Assembly (NCBI GenBank): GCA_012656075.1
Contig: JAAKBF010000047.1
Location: forward strand, 620,001-684,000
DNA: 64,000 nt
Origin: Phytophthora hibernalis
Lineage: Eukaryota > Oomycota > Peronosporomycetes > Peronosporales > Peronosporaceae
Direction: 5' to 3'
Below the pieces are notes generated by a model. It was not told the origin of the DNA, did no database searches, and saw only the letters and a program-made list of their open reading frames with translations. Shown piece by piece: positions 50,899-61,883 of the stretch. Both the position numbers and the translations under genes were made by a program. Numbering within the stretch: the stretch's first letter is position 1; each line of letters opens with the position of its first letter.

Positions 50899-52212
50899 CT
50901 ACTCTAACCTCTCTACGATGCTTTCAACCGCTTCAGTCACGGACTCGAACACGTCGACGTCGTTGCGCTCGGCCATTTCTCGCAAATAAGCTCGCGCGCG
51001 TGCGAGGTCTTCGAACTCGCGACCGGTGATTACCACTCCGTCGTCCACCATGCAACCTTCCTCCACGGGTTCGATCACGAGCAGCAGCGCCTGGTGACTC
51101 GACACAAGCTCCACAGCTTCGGTCATGGCGGCGATGGAGCGCAGGTTCTTCGGGATGACAAACAGGATGAGCTCAGCGATGGCCTTCTGCGTCTCGATCT
51201 CCTGGAAGTGCTCGACCAGCGCCTGCACGTGCTTCTCTGCTGCGGACGACAAGCCGAACGACAAATAGTCGGAGAACGGGACGTACACGGGGATGCCGGC
51301 TGTCCGCAGCAACGGGATCGCCACGTTCTGTCTCCAGGACGTGGCCGTCAAGTTGCCGCCTAAGTAGACAGAGCCGCCCGCGTAGTCGCTGAACATCTGA
51401 CAGCCCAACCGACTCACTATGGCCTGTGTGGGGGACGCGTCAGCTTCGTCCGTGCTGCTGGCGCTGCTGTTGGATTTCAGAAGCCGCGACGAGTGCGAGC
51501 GCGACGTCACGCGCTGCGGCCGGTGCTTGCGCGACCAGTCGTTGAGCACGATGGACGCGCGTTTGCGTAGGCGCGGCACCTCCGGCCGACACTTGGGCAC
51601 CTCTGTCTGTGTCAACCACGCGATGCATCCTTCAATAGCCGTCTCCACTGTAGGGAACAACCCCACGCGTCTCTTAGTAGCCAAGTCCCGTAGACACTGA
51701 CGAGCTCCGTTCAAGTCTGCGAGCTCCGTCTTGGACAGCAGCTTACCGGCCACTTCCGTGCCTTCTTCAATTTCGTCCACCACTAAAACCACCTTCCTGC
51801 CTCTGCAAATGAACTCCACAGCCTCGTTCATGCACACGACGGAGCGCGTGAGGCCGTCCACCACCACGAGCAGAATCCGCGCTGTGTCCTTAGCTCTGGC
51901 TTCTATCTCGATGAGTTCTTCGACCCACTCGTCCACCTGCGGGTTGAAGTAGCGCACACAAGCGGCGTCCAGCATGGGAGTGGCTACGTCACGCCTCCAC
52001 GTCGTGGGGTTACACGAACCGCCCAGGAACACGGAGACGTCGGCTGCAGAAGGCTCCAGACCTTCGCTGAAGCTCTGCGTCTTGCGCGCGAGTCGCGTAT
52101 TGGGCGCGGTCGTGGGCGCGGTCTTGCTGCGAGTGCGTACGAGGTGTGGGGACGTGTAGGAACGGCGCTTGGTGAGGTAGAAGGCGTGCGAGGGGCGCGA
52201 GGCGGGCGTCAT
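50899..52212 (-). CDS. Protein with two tandem nucleoside 2-deoxyribosyltransferase-like domains
   Basis: A single intact exon of 437 aa from ATG 52212. Two related halves each start with a VFLGGSCNPTTWRRDVATPM or VYLGGNLTATSWRQNVAIPL block (G-G-x-x-x-x-x-W-R strand-helix). Each then has an acidic helix (DEWVEELIEIEARAKDTARI; EKHVQALVEHFQEIETQKAI), a LLVVVD/LILFVIPKNLRS strand, a TEAVE or NEAVEF helix and a KVVLVVDEIEEGTEV/ALLLVIEPVEEGCMV strand. This is the nucleoside 2-deoxyribosyltransferase-like Rossmann pattern (G-G...W-R...E). The N-terminal 70 residues are basic and Ser/Thr-rich and could be a targeting peptide. The linker is Ser/Arg-rich. Enzyme activity is not certain; many members are of unknown role. 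Confidence 0.7.
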   Translation of the reverse strand: MTPASRPSHAFYLTKRRSYTSPHLVRTRSKTAPTTAPNTRLARKTQSFSEGLEPSAADVSVFLGGSCNPTTWRRDVATPMLDAACVRYFNPQVDEWVEELIEIEARAKDTARILLVVVDGLTRSVVCMNEAVEFICRGRKVVLVVDEIEEGTEVAGKLLSKTELADLNGARQCLRDLATKRRVGLFPTVETAIEGCIAWLTQTEVPKCRPEVPRLRKRASIVLNDWSRKHRPQRVTSRSHSSRLLKSNSSASSTDEADASPTQAIVSRLGCQMFSDYAGGSVYLGGNLTATSWRQNVAIPLLRTAGIPVYVPFSDYLSFGLSSAAEKHVQALVEHFQEIETQKAIAELILFVIPKNLRSIAAMTEAVELVSSHQALLLVIEPVEEGCMVDDGVVITGREFEDLARARAYLREMAERNDVDVFESVTEAVESIVERLE

Positions 52213-53960
52213 GATCAATAGTGTCAATGTGAGACTTTTCGTCTGCAAGTAGTCAGATTATTGAGTTCAGACCAGAGTGGCTATTCTCTATTCCGCCCTT
52301 TCATACAAAGTAGAAGTGAGACGGGATAGATGGGACAGTTGGAAAATCTATTTTTCTGTTTTGGTCCCGACCAAAAAGTAGAGCGATGCTGAAAGGTCGC
52401 CAGATCCGTTCTAGCCTTATTGCACCCCGAATTTCGTTCGAGGCTGTGGTGGCAGTTGTTGCGCTCAAAAGTCCGCTGCCAAGGCACATATGACCTGGTG
52501 TAACCTCAAGATTCCTACCATGGCGCGAAGACAAGGCGAACCTTCGCGCTTATTACCGGTATCTCAAACACCAGGTCTGGTGACCCCTTCGTGTTCACGA
52601 CTTTCCACCGACAGCGCTTGGGGTCTAGTGCGTTTCCATTCAGGCACCAAAACACAGAGGACGTGGTGGATCTCCTGTGTATCCACGGCGAGGACTTGGT
52701 AAATCCAAGTTATTATAGCTTCTCTGCGAAGTCATTTGGGTACCACAGTGGCACTACCTAAAAATGACCAAACTCTTGGAGAGCAAAATGACAGAATCCG
52801 TGGTGATCGGATTTTTACGTGCCAACTGACGATTTTTGTGTCTGGAGCCGTGGTGAACAAATCCATAATGCACTTAATGACAAAAGGCGTGGTTGTGTGT
52901 CCAGCCGTAGCTCAGGCACATAAGAAATTGATAGTTGCAGATACAGTGGAGAAGTACGACAGCATGCTCGCTGCCATGTAGGCCCAGGCGTTCGTCCGCG
53001 GGCATCTCCTGCAATGGTGTTCGCACGCTACTCCTATCCAGGTAGGGCCATAAACTTCGTGGAAAGTCTTGGTGGCGCAATTGGCTTTAGCCCGTAACCA
53101 TAATGCTACTGATACCCGGAGCGTTGGGGTACTCGTAGCATACACCTGCTCACCTACTTCGAGGGATATAGCGGACGCTGTACACATGCCTGCCCAGAAA
53201 GTTGTCGAAAGGGTGTCTGAAAGCGGATCGATCACCCCCGCCGCCTGGAGAGATTTTAGTCTCGCGTATGGGCATACGTTGTCCAGCCCCCAATGATGTA
53301 TTATACAGTCACACCTCCATAAATGAGCCCCTATATCTGACTGGTTGCTCTCTGCTCCACTGGCAAAGCATCTATGAATTTCACTATGCCCCTCCTCTAT
53401 CTGAACAAAACCCTCTCTATTCTAATACTGAATGCCACAAATGGCAGTTTTACTCTTTATTTGGATAAACTTTTGATCCTTATTTTAGCGACTAATAGTA
53501 CTACTGACTCTCCCTCAGTACTGTATCAACCCTACGCGTGCATTTCAAACCGTGACGTTCCAACTTGGAGCCTCCATGTTCCGGTAAGACAGCTAGACGT
53601 GGAGTACATGTAGATATATGATTGGGCTCGCTGTCTTAAAAAGGTCCTTGAGCTCCAGCACTGTTGATCAAATTCATAACAAACGATCAGCGTACATTTG
53701 TAGCGCAGTATGCAGCTACAACCCGTCACAATTTCCTGAATTGAAGGAACAGCCCGTGGAGGGTATGGATACGCCCACCGGAACCCGGTACCACAAAGTG
53801 TGGGTCCGGTGTCAATCTGCTCTATGCTCCGGTACCATTATCACGACAGTTGCACTGGGTATCCTGGCGTGCGCGGCCATAACCGGAACGAAAAAAACTG
53901 TCAACCGTAAGATATGAATCTCTATAATTGAGAATCTGGGAGGGGGATATTGGTTGGCTG
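52213..53960. other. Gene-poor region
   Basis: Short frames (for example 52736..52981 and 53618..53917, the latter with a hydrophobic helix near its end, ALCSGTIITTVALGILACAA) have no clear start context or family. Some may be fragments of decayed genes. A TACAGTCACACCTCCATAAAT block at 53307 looks like an element terminus, but I found no partner. Confidence 0.4.
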
Positions 53961-53965
53961 CCCAA

Positions 53966-54318
53966 AACCAAAAGAAAAGCGGAAGCCGCAGCAGAAACAG
54001 AAAGCCACCGCCGGACGCAGGATCAGGGAGCCGCTGCCGACGGAAGCAGGAGCAGGAAGCCACAGCAGAAGCAGGAGGCCACCGCCGGACGCAGTAGCAG
54101 GGAGCCGCCGCCGCCGCCGGACGCAGGGGCAGGGGCAGGAAGCCACAGCAGAAGCAGGAGGCTGCAGTCGCAGCAGAAGCAGGAGGCCGCAGTCGCAGCA
54201 GAAGCAGGAAGCCTCCGCCGGACGCAGTGGCAAGAAGCCGCAGCAGAAGCAGGAACCCGCCGCCGGACGCCGGACGCAGGAGCGCAGAAGCAGGGACCCG
54301 CCGCCAACCGCAGTAAAT
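53966..54318. repeat. GC-rich minisatellite
   Basis: An irregular tandem array of GCAGAAGCAGGAGGCC and GCCACCGCCGGACGCAG modules, mostly multiples of 3 bp, so frames stay open on both strands (Pro/Ala/Cys-rich or Gln/Gly/Arg-rich). No start, domain or splice context supports a gene. It sits 270 bp before the macrosatellite. Confidence 0.8.
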
Positions 54319-54380
54319 ATGGTACGTCACTCGACTCTGTCACTGGTGTGCATTGCATCTAATTAATAGCTCGTGTTACG

Positions 54381-55270
54381 ATGCATCCTCTAACACATGA
54401 GTTGGAGCCACGGACTCTGGCTGGGCCGTGGCATCATGATCAAAGCCGCCAGCGTCCTCGACTTCCAAGCAACGATTGCGAGAGCGACTCATTGGCGGAG
54501 ACTTGTGAAAAAGACGACTCTGGAGACAGCGATTTACCCCTACGCAACCAAGTGGCGCAGCTCGCGGTAAAAACGCATGCCTTTTGCCAATGCTGAAGCC
54601 ATTATGAAGCATTCGGGAAGCCCAGACGAAACTTCTAGAACGGGACGCTTATACCCCAGACAGTTCTGGAGACGAAGCCAAGGACCTTGCCGACGATGTC
54701 GACCGGTAATCGATGCAAGGGTGGCGGTGGACAAGGTTCAGCGAACAGATATTTTTGTCAAGACACTACGTTTCAAAGCATGTGGGACTGATCGGACCGG
54801 ATTGGTATCCTTTCAATGATCTTCCCAGACAGAGGAAATGTGCTGCTTCCAACGGAGCCTCCCACGCAGCGGTTGAGTGCCAAATTGGTATTGTCAACTC
54901 CTCTGGGTTTCATTGGCTCGCTTTCATTGACCTGACGTGCAATCCGGTCAAGTGTACACTCTTTGAATTCGTGGTGCCACCAACGTAAAGAGTTCCCCAG
55001 CAATTGGATTCACATTACAGACATTTGGAGAAGTCTGTGAGAGACGTAACCATTTACCAGCTTGGCGGTCAGTCTGAGATCGTCGAATTTGAGCGATGGG
55101 GCGAATGCAATCAAAAAGACGGCCACTCATGTGGTAACTGGTGTCTGTTCTTCTTAGAGTCGATGTTGAGCGGCCACGAGTGGGATGATACTTGCTACGA
55201 CAAGGAGCAGTTCTACCGTCTACGTTACCTGCGGTACTGTGCGTACGACGCTGAGGGTGATCTCGTTTAA
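54381..55270 (+). pseudogene. C48-like protease copy 1, fused to unique 5' sequence, internally deleted
   Basis: The first 208 bp (ATG 54381, MHPLTHELEPRTLAG) are unique and encode a polar, acidic N-terminus (DCESDSLAETCEKDDSGDSD). The repeat unit begins at 54589. At about 54746 it jumps from GGTTCAGCGAAC to AGATATTTTTGTCAAG, losing about 287 bp compared with other units, including the WLTSS segment. The rest, with HWLAFID and the DGHSCGNW cysteine motif to the stop at 55270, is intact. The unique start suggests this is the array edge, where the original gene's 5' end remains. Confidence 0.7.
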
Positions 55271-55527
55271 GGGCACAGTAGCAAAGAGGAAATTCAATTG
55301 TTGTTTTGCATTGGATTTCGCTTTGTTTGTCGTTGAAGATTGAGGCCATTGTCATGGATCCACCAGATGTCGAAAGAACTATGTACCTTGAGGAAAAGAA
55401 GGCCATCAGAAATAATGTTTTTTAATTGTATTTTGAACTAGTCACTTATCGACAGAAATAATAGGTTTCCCTTCCGCGTGAGGAAGGCACTCCACGGGGA
55501 CGGTGATATATCCACCGGAGAAAAATT

Positions 55528-56542
55528 ATGCTGGACCTTCCTAACCCTATGATCAACAATCATATGCTTATCAATGCTGAAGCCATTATGAAGCATTCGG
55601 GAAGCCCAGACGAAACTTCTAGAACGGGACGCTTATACCCCAGACAGTTCTGGAGACGAAGCCAAGGACCTTGCCGACGATGTCGACCGGTAATCGATGC
55701 AAGGGTGGCGGTGGACAAGGTTCAGCGAACGATGCAGTGGATCGAAACGCTTGATATCACCAAGTTTGAACAAAAGGCCCCCTTCAACGACTGCGTTTAG
55801 TTCACGAGCTTCGACCGGTATGGTTTTGTATCGTCCGGTACCAATCTAACATTTTGATACAGGATGTGTGCGCTTCGTTGTGTAGGACCAGTTCAATGAC
55901 ATTGTCGTGAATATGACGCTCAACAAGTACACCATACGCGGCGAAGAGATTGCCGGAGATAGTCTCCTTTCGTTTCGCCAAACGGAGTGGCTCACCTCAT
56001 CATGTATGCTGGCGGGACAGATATTTTTGTCAAGACACTACGTTTCAAAGCATGTGGGACTGATCGGACCGGATTGGTATCCTTTCAATGATCTTCCCAG
56101 ACAGAGGAAATGTGCTGCTTCCAACGGAGCCTCCCACGCAGCGGTTGAGTGCCAAATTGGTATTGTCAACTCCTCTGGGTTTCATTGGCTCGCTTTCATT
56201 GACCTGACGTGCAATCCGGTCAAGTGTACACTCTTTGAATTCGTGGTGCCACCAACGTAAAGAGTTCCCCAGCAATTGGATTCACATTACAGACATTTGG
56301 AGAAGTCTGTGAGAGACGTAACCATTTACCAGCTTGGCGGTCAGTCTGAGATCGTCGAATTTGAGCGATGGGGCGAATGCAATCAAAAAGACGGCCACTC
56401 ATGTGGTAACTGGTGTCTGTTCTTCTTAGAGTCGATGTTGAGCGGCCACGAGTGGGATGATACTTGCTACGACAAGGAGCAGTTCTACCGTCTACGTTAC
56501 CTGCGGTACTGTGCGTACGACGCTGAGGGTGATCTCGTTTAA
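55528..56542 (+). CDS. Ulp1/C48-like cysteine protease, copy 2 (reference copy)
   Basis: Exon A starts at MLDLPNPMINNHML; its acidic natural reading (YTPDSSGDEAKDLADDVD) lies in a shifted frame between two slips near 55620 and 55690. It continues VIDARVAVDKVQRTMQWIET and KFEQKAPFNDC. A GT-AG intron (about 55797..55888) joins in phase to DQFNDIVVNMTLNKYTIRGE. The protease core follows: FRQTEWLTSSCMLAGQIFLS, the catalytic-His strand SSGFHWLAFIDLTC, an acidic position (LFEF, Glu where Ulp1 has Asp), then after TAA 56258 or a 36-bp intron, HLEKSVRDVTIYQLGGQ and NQKDGHSCGNWCLFFLE (Gln and Cys of the triad). Ulp1/C48 enzymes cleave SUMO or related proteins. Activity here is unproven. Confidence 0.65.
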
Positions 56543-56798
56543 GGGCACAGTAGCAAGAGGAAATTCAATTGTTGTTTTGCATTGGATTTCGCTTTGTTTG
56601 TCGTTGAAGATTGAGGCCATTGTCATGGATCCACCAGATGTCGAAGAACTATGTACCTTGAGGAAAAGAAGGCCATCAGAAATAATGTTTTTTAATTGTA
56701 TTTTGAACTAGTCACTTATCGACAGAAATAATAGGTTTCCCTTCCGCGTGAGGAAGGCACTCCATGGAGGACGGTGATATATCCACCGGAGAAAAATT

Positions 56799-57813
56799 AT
56801 GCTGGACCTTCCTAACCCTATGATCAACAATCATATGCTTACCAATGCTGAAGCCATTATGAAGCATTCGGGAAGCCCAGACGAAACTTCTAGAACGGGA
56901 CGCTTATACCCCAGACAGTTCTGGAGACGAAGCCAAGGACCTTGCCGACGATGTCGACCGGTAATCGATGCAAGGGTGGCGGTGGACAAGGTTCAGCGAA
57001 CGATGCAGTGGATCGAAACGCTTGATATCACCAAGTTTGAACAAAAGGCCCCCTTCAACGACTGCGTTTAGTTCACGAGCTTCGACCGGTATGGTTTTGT
57101 ATCGTCCGGTACCAATCTAACATTTTGATACAGGATGTGTGCGCTTCGTTGTGTAGGACCAGTTCAATGACATTGTCGTGAATATGACGCTCAACAAGTA
57201 CACCATACGCGGCGAAGAGATTGCCGGAGATAGTCTCCTTTCGTTTCGCCAAACGGAGTGGCTCACCTCATCATGTATGCTGGCGGGACAGATATTTTTG
57301 TCAAGACACTACGTTTCAAAGCATGTGGGACTGATCGGACCGGATTGGTATCCTTTCAATGATCTTCCCAGACAGAGGAAATGTGCTGCTTCCAACGGAG
57401 CCTCCCACGCAGCGGTTGAGTGCCAAATTGGTATTGTCAACTCCTCTGGGTTTCATTGGCTCGCTTTCATTGACCTGACGTGCAATCCGGTCAAGTGTAC
57501 ACTCTTTGAATTCGTGGTGCCACCAACGTAAAGAGTTCCCCAGCAATTGGATTCACATTACAGACATTTGGAGAAGTCTGTGAGAGACGTAACCATTTAC
57601 CAGCTTGGCGGTCAGTCTGAGATCGTCGAATTTGAGCGATGGGGCGAATACAATCAAAAAGACGGCCACTCATGTGGTAACTGGTGTCTGTTCTTCTTAG
57701 AGTCGATGTTGAGCGGCCACGAGTGGGATGATACTTGCTACGACAAGGAGCAGTTCTACCGTCTACGTTACCTGCGGTACTGTGCGTACGACGCTGAGGG
57801 TGATCTCGTTTAA
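56799..57813 (+). CDS. Ulp1/C48-like cysteine protease, copy 3
   Basis: As the reference copy, with the same frame features. Differences: MLTNAEA instead of MLINAEA near the start, and GEYNQKDGHSCG with Tyr in place of Cys seven residues before the catalytic Cys, shared with copy 4. Confidence 0.6.
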
Positions 57814-58070
57814 GGGCACAGTAGCAAGAGGAAATTCAATTGTTGTTTTGCATTGGATTTCGCTTTGTTTGTCGTTGAAGATTGAGGCCATTGTCATGGA
57901 TCCACCAGATGTCGAAAGAACTATGTACCTTGAGGAAAAGAAGGCCATCAGAAATAATGTTTTTTAATTGTATTTTGAACTAGTCACTTATCGACAGAAA
58001 TAATAGGTTTCCCTTCCGCGTGAGGAAGGCACTCCATGGAGGACGGTGATATATCCACCGGAGAAAAATT

Positions 58071-59084
58071 ATGCTGGACCTTCCTAACCCTATGATAAAC
58101 AATCATATGCTTATCAATGCTGAAGCCATTATGAAGCATTCGGGAAGCCCAGACGAAACTTCTAGAACGGGACGCTTATACCCCAGACAGTTCTGGAGAC
58201 GAAGCCAAGGACCTTGCCGACGATGTCGACCGGTAATCGATGCAAGGGTGGCGGTGGACAAGGTTCAGCGAACGATGCAGTGGATCGAAACGCTTGATAT
58301 CACCAAGTTTGAACAAAAGGCCCCCTTCAACGACTGCGTTTAGTTCACGAGCTTCGACCGGTATGGTTTTGTATCGTCCGGTACCAATCTAACATTTTGA
58401 TACAGGATGTGTGCGCTTCGTTGTGTAGGACCAGTTCAATGACATTGTCGTGAATATGACGCTCAACAAGTACACCATACGCGGCGAAGAGATTGCCGGA
58501 GATAGTCTCCTTTCGTTTCGCCAAACGGGTGGCTCACCTCATCATGTATGCTGGCGGGACAGATATTTTTGTCAAGACACTACGTTTCAAAGCATGTGGG
58601 ACTGATCGGACCGGATTGGTATCCTTTCAATGATCTTCCCAGACAGAGGAAATGTGCTGCTTCCAACGGAGCCTCCCACGCAGCGGTTGAGTGCCAAATT
58701 GGTATTGTCAACTCCTCTGGGTTTCATTGGCTCGCTTTCATTGACCTGACGTGCAATCCGGTCAAGTGTACACTCTTTGAATTCGTGGTGCCACCAACGT
58801 AAAGAGTTCCCCAGCAATTGGATTCACATTACAGACATTTGGAGAAGTCTGTGAGAGACGTAACCATTTACCAGCTTGGCGGTCAGTCTGAGATCGTCGA
58901 ATTTGAGCGATGGGGCGAATACAATCAAAAAGACGGCCACTCATGTGGTAACTGGTGTCTGTTCTTCTTAGAGTCGATGTTGAGCGGCCACGAGTGGGAT
59001 GATACTTGCTACGACAAGGAGCAGTTCTACCGTCTACGTTACCTGCGGTACTGTGCGTACGACGCTGAGGGTGATCTCGTTTAA
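58071..59084 (+). CDS. Ulp1/C48-like cysteine protease, copy 4
   Basis: It carries the Tyr variant of copy 3 and lacks one base at 58527 (ACGGGTGG for ACGGAGTGG), which breaks the frame at TEWLTSS. Copy 7 has the same deletion although copies 5 and 6 between them do not. Confidence 0.55.
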
Positions 59085-59341
59085 GGGCACAGTAGCAAAG
59101 AGGAAATTCAATTGTTGTTTTGCATTGGATTTCGCTTTGTTTGTCGTTGAAGATTGAGGCCATTGTCATGGATCCACCAGATGTCGAAAGAACTATGTAC
59201 CTTGAGGAAAAGAAGGCCATCAGAAATAATGTTTTTTAATTGTATTTTGAACTAGTCACTTATCGACAGAAATAATAGGTTTCCCTTCCGCGTGAGGAAG
59301 GCACTCCACGGGGACGGTGATATATCCACCGGAGAAAAATT

Positions 59342-60356
59342 ATGCTGGACCTTCCTAACCCTATGATCAACAATCATATGCTTATCAATGCTGAAGCCAT
59401 TATGAAGCATTCGGGAAGCCCAGACGAAACTTCTAGAACAGGACGCTTATACCCCAGACAGTTCTGGAGACGAAGCCAAGGACCTTGCCGACGATGTCGA
59501 CCGGTAATCGATGCAAGGGTGGCGGTGGACAAGGTTCAGCGAACGATGCAGTGGATCGAAACGCTTGATATCACCAAGTTTGAACAAAAGGCCCCCTTCA
59601 ACGACTGCGTTTAGTTCACGAGCTTCGACCGGTATGGTTTTGTATCGTCCGGTACCAATCTAACATTTTGATACAGGATGTGTGCGCTTCGTTGTGTAGG
59701 ACCAGTTCAATGACATTGTCGTGAATATGACGCTCAACAAGTACACCATACGCGGCGAAGAGATTGCCGGAGATAGTCTCCTTTCGTTTCGCCAAACGGA
59801 GTGGCTCACCTCATCATGTATGCTGGCGGGACAGATATTTTTGTCAAGACACTACGTTTCAAAGCATGTGGGACTGATCGGACCGGATTGGTATCCTTTC
59901 AATGATCTTCCCAGACAGAGGAAATGTGCTGCTTCCAACGGAGCCTCCCACGCAGCGGTTGAGTGCCAAATTGGTATTGTCAACTCCTCTGGGTTTCATT
60001 GGCTCGCTTTCATTGACCTGACGTGCAATCCGGTCAAGTGTACACTCTTTGAATTCGTGGTGCCACCAACGTAAAGAGTTCCCCAGCAATTGGATTCACA
60101 TTACAGACATTTGGAGAAGTCTGTGAGAGACGTAACCATTTACCAGCTTGGCGGTCAGTCTGAGATCGTCGAATTTGAGCGATGGGGCGAATGCAATCAA
60201 AAAGACGGCCACTCATGTGGTAACTGGTGTCTGTTCTTCTTAGAGTCGATGTTGAGCGGCCACGAGTGGGATGATACTTGCTACGACAAGGAGCAGTTCT
60301 ACCGTCTACGTTACCTGCGGTACTGTGCGTACGACGCTGAGGGTGATCTCGTTTAA
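59342..60356 (+). CDS. Ulp1/C48-like cysteine protease, copy 5
   Basis: As the reference copy (Cys form). One base differs in exon A (AGAACAGGACG at 59437). Confidence 0.6.
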
Positions 60357-60612
60357 GGGCACAGTAGCAAAGAGGAAATTCAATTGTTGTTTTGCATTGG
60401 ATTTCGCTTTGTTTGTCGTTGAAGATTGAGGCCATTGTCATGGATCCACAGATGTCGAAAGAACTATGTACCTTGAGGAAAAGAAGGCCATCAGAAATAA
60501 TGTTTTTTAATTGTATTTTGAACTAGTCACTTATCGACAGAAATAATAGGTTTCCCTTCCGCGTGAGGAAGGCACTCCACGGGGACGGTGATATATCCAC
60601 CGGAGAAAAATT

Positions 60613-61626
60613 ATGCTGGACCTTCCTAACCCTATGATCAACAATCATATGCTTATCAATGCTGAAGCCATTATGAAGCATTCGGGAAGCCCAGACGAAA
60701 CTTCTAGAACGGGACGCTTATACCCCAGACAGTTCTGGAGACGAAGCCAAGGACCTTGCCGACGATGTCGACCGGTAATCGATGCAAGGGTGGCGGTGGA
60801 CAAGGTTCAGCGAACGATGCAGTGGATCGAAACGCTTGATATCACCAAGTTTGAACAAAAGGCCCCCTTCAACGACTGCGTTTAGTTCACGAGCTTCGAC
60901 CGGTATGGTTTTGTATCATCCGGTACCAATCTAACATTTTGATACAGGATGTGTGCGCTTCGTTGTGTAGGACCAGTTCAATGACATTGTCGTGAATATG
61001 ACGCTCAACAAGTACACCATACGCGGCGAAGAGATTGCCGGAGATAGTCTCCTTTCGTTTCGCCAAACGGAGTGGCTCACCTCATCATGTATGCTGGCGG
61101 GACAGATATTTTTGTCAAGACACTACGTTTCAAAGCATGTGGGACTGATCGGACCGGATTGGTATCCTTTCAATGATCTTCCCAGACAGAGGAAATGTGC
61201 TGCTTCCAACGGAGCCTCCACGCAGCGGTTGAGTGCCAAATTGGTATTGTCAACTCCTCTGGGTTTCATTGGCTCGCTTTCATTGACCTGACGTGCAATC
61301 CGGTCAAGTGTACACTCTTTGAATTCGTGGTGCCACCAACGTAAAGAGTTCCCCAGCAATTGGATTCACATTACAGACATTTGGAGAAGTCTGTGAGAGA
61401 CGTAACCATTTACCAGCTTGGCGGTCAGTCTGAGATCGTCGAATTTGAGCGATGGGGCGAATGCAATCAAAAAGACGGCCACTCATGTGGTAACTGGTGT
61501 CTGTTCTTCTTAGAGTCGATGTTGAGCGGCCACGAGTGGGATGATACTTGCTACGACAAGGAGCAGTTCTACCGTCTACGTTACCTGCGGTACTGTGCGT
61601 ACGACGCTGAGGGTGATCTCGTTTAA
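60613..61626 (+). CDS. Ulp1/C48-like cysteine protease, copy 6
   Basis: One C is missing at about 61217 (GCCTCCACG for GCCTCCCACG), shifting the frame before the His strand. It is otherwise like the reference copy, with one intron base changed (TATCATCC at 60917). Confidence 0.55.
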
Positions 61627-61883
61627 GGGCACAGTAGCAAAGAGGAAATTCAATTGTTGTTTTGCATTGGATTTCGCTTTGTTTGTCGTTGAAGATTGAG
61701 GCCATTGTCATGGATCCACCAGATGTCGAAAGAACTATGTACCTTGAGGAAAAGAAGGCCATCAGAAATAATGTTTTTAATTGTATTTTGAACTAGTCAC
61801 TTATCGACAGAAATAATAGGTTTCCCTTCCGCGTGAGGAAGGCACTCCACAGGGGACGGTGATATATCCACCGGAGAAAAATT

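Noticed and set aside
53297..53460. Possible transposon terminus TACAGTCACACCTCC
   Set aside because: I found no inverted partner or target duplication within several kilobases.
53928..54366. Pro/Gln/Arg-rich proteins of 100-170 codons on both strands
   Set aside because: All frames are open because the minisatellite modules are multiples of 3 bp. There is no start, signal or splice context.
54773..55406. Minus-strand frames of 76 and 152 codons repeated in every macrosatellite unit
   Set aside because: They are antisense to the C48-like core, which has clear catalytic motifs; the minus frames have none.
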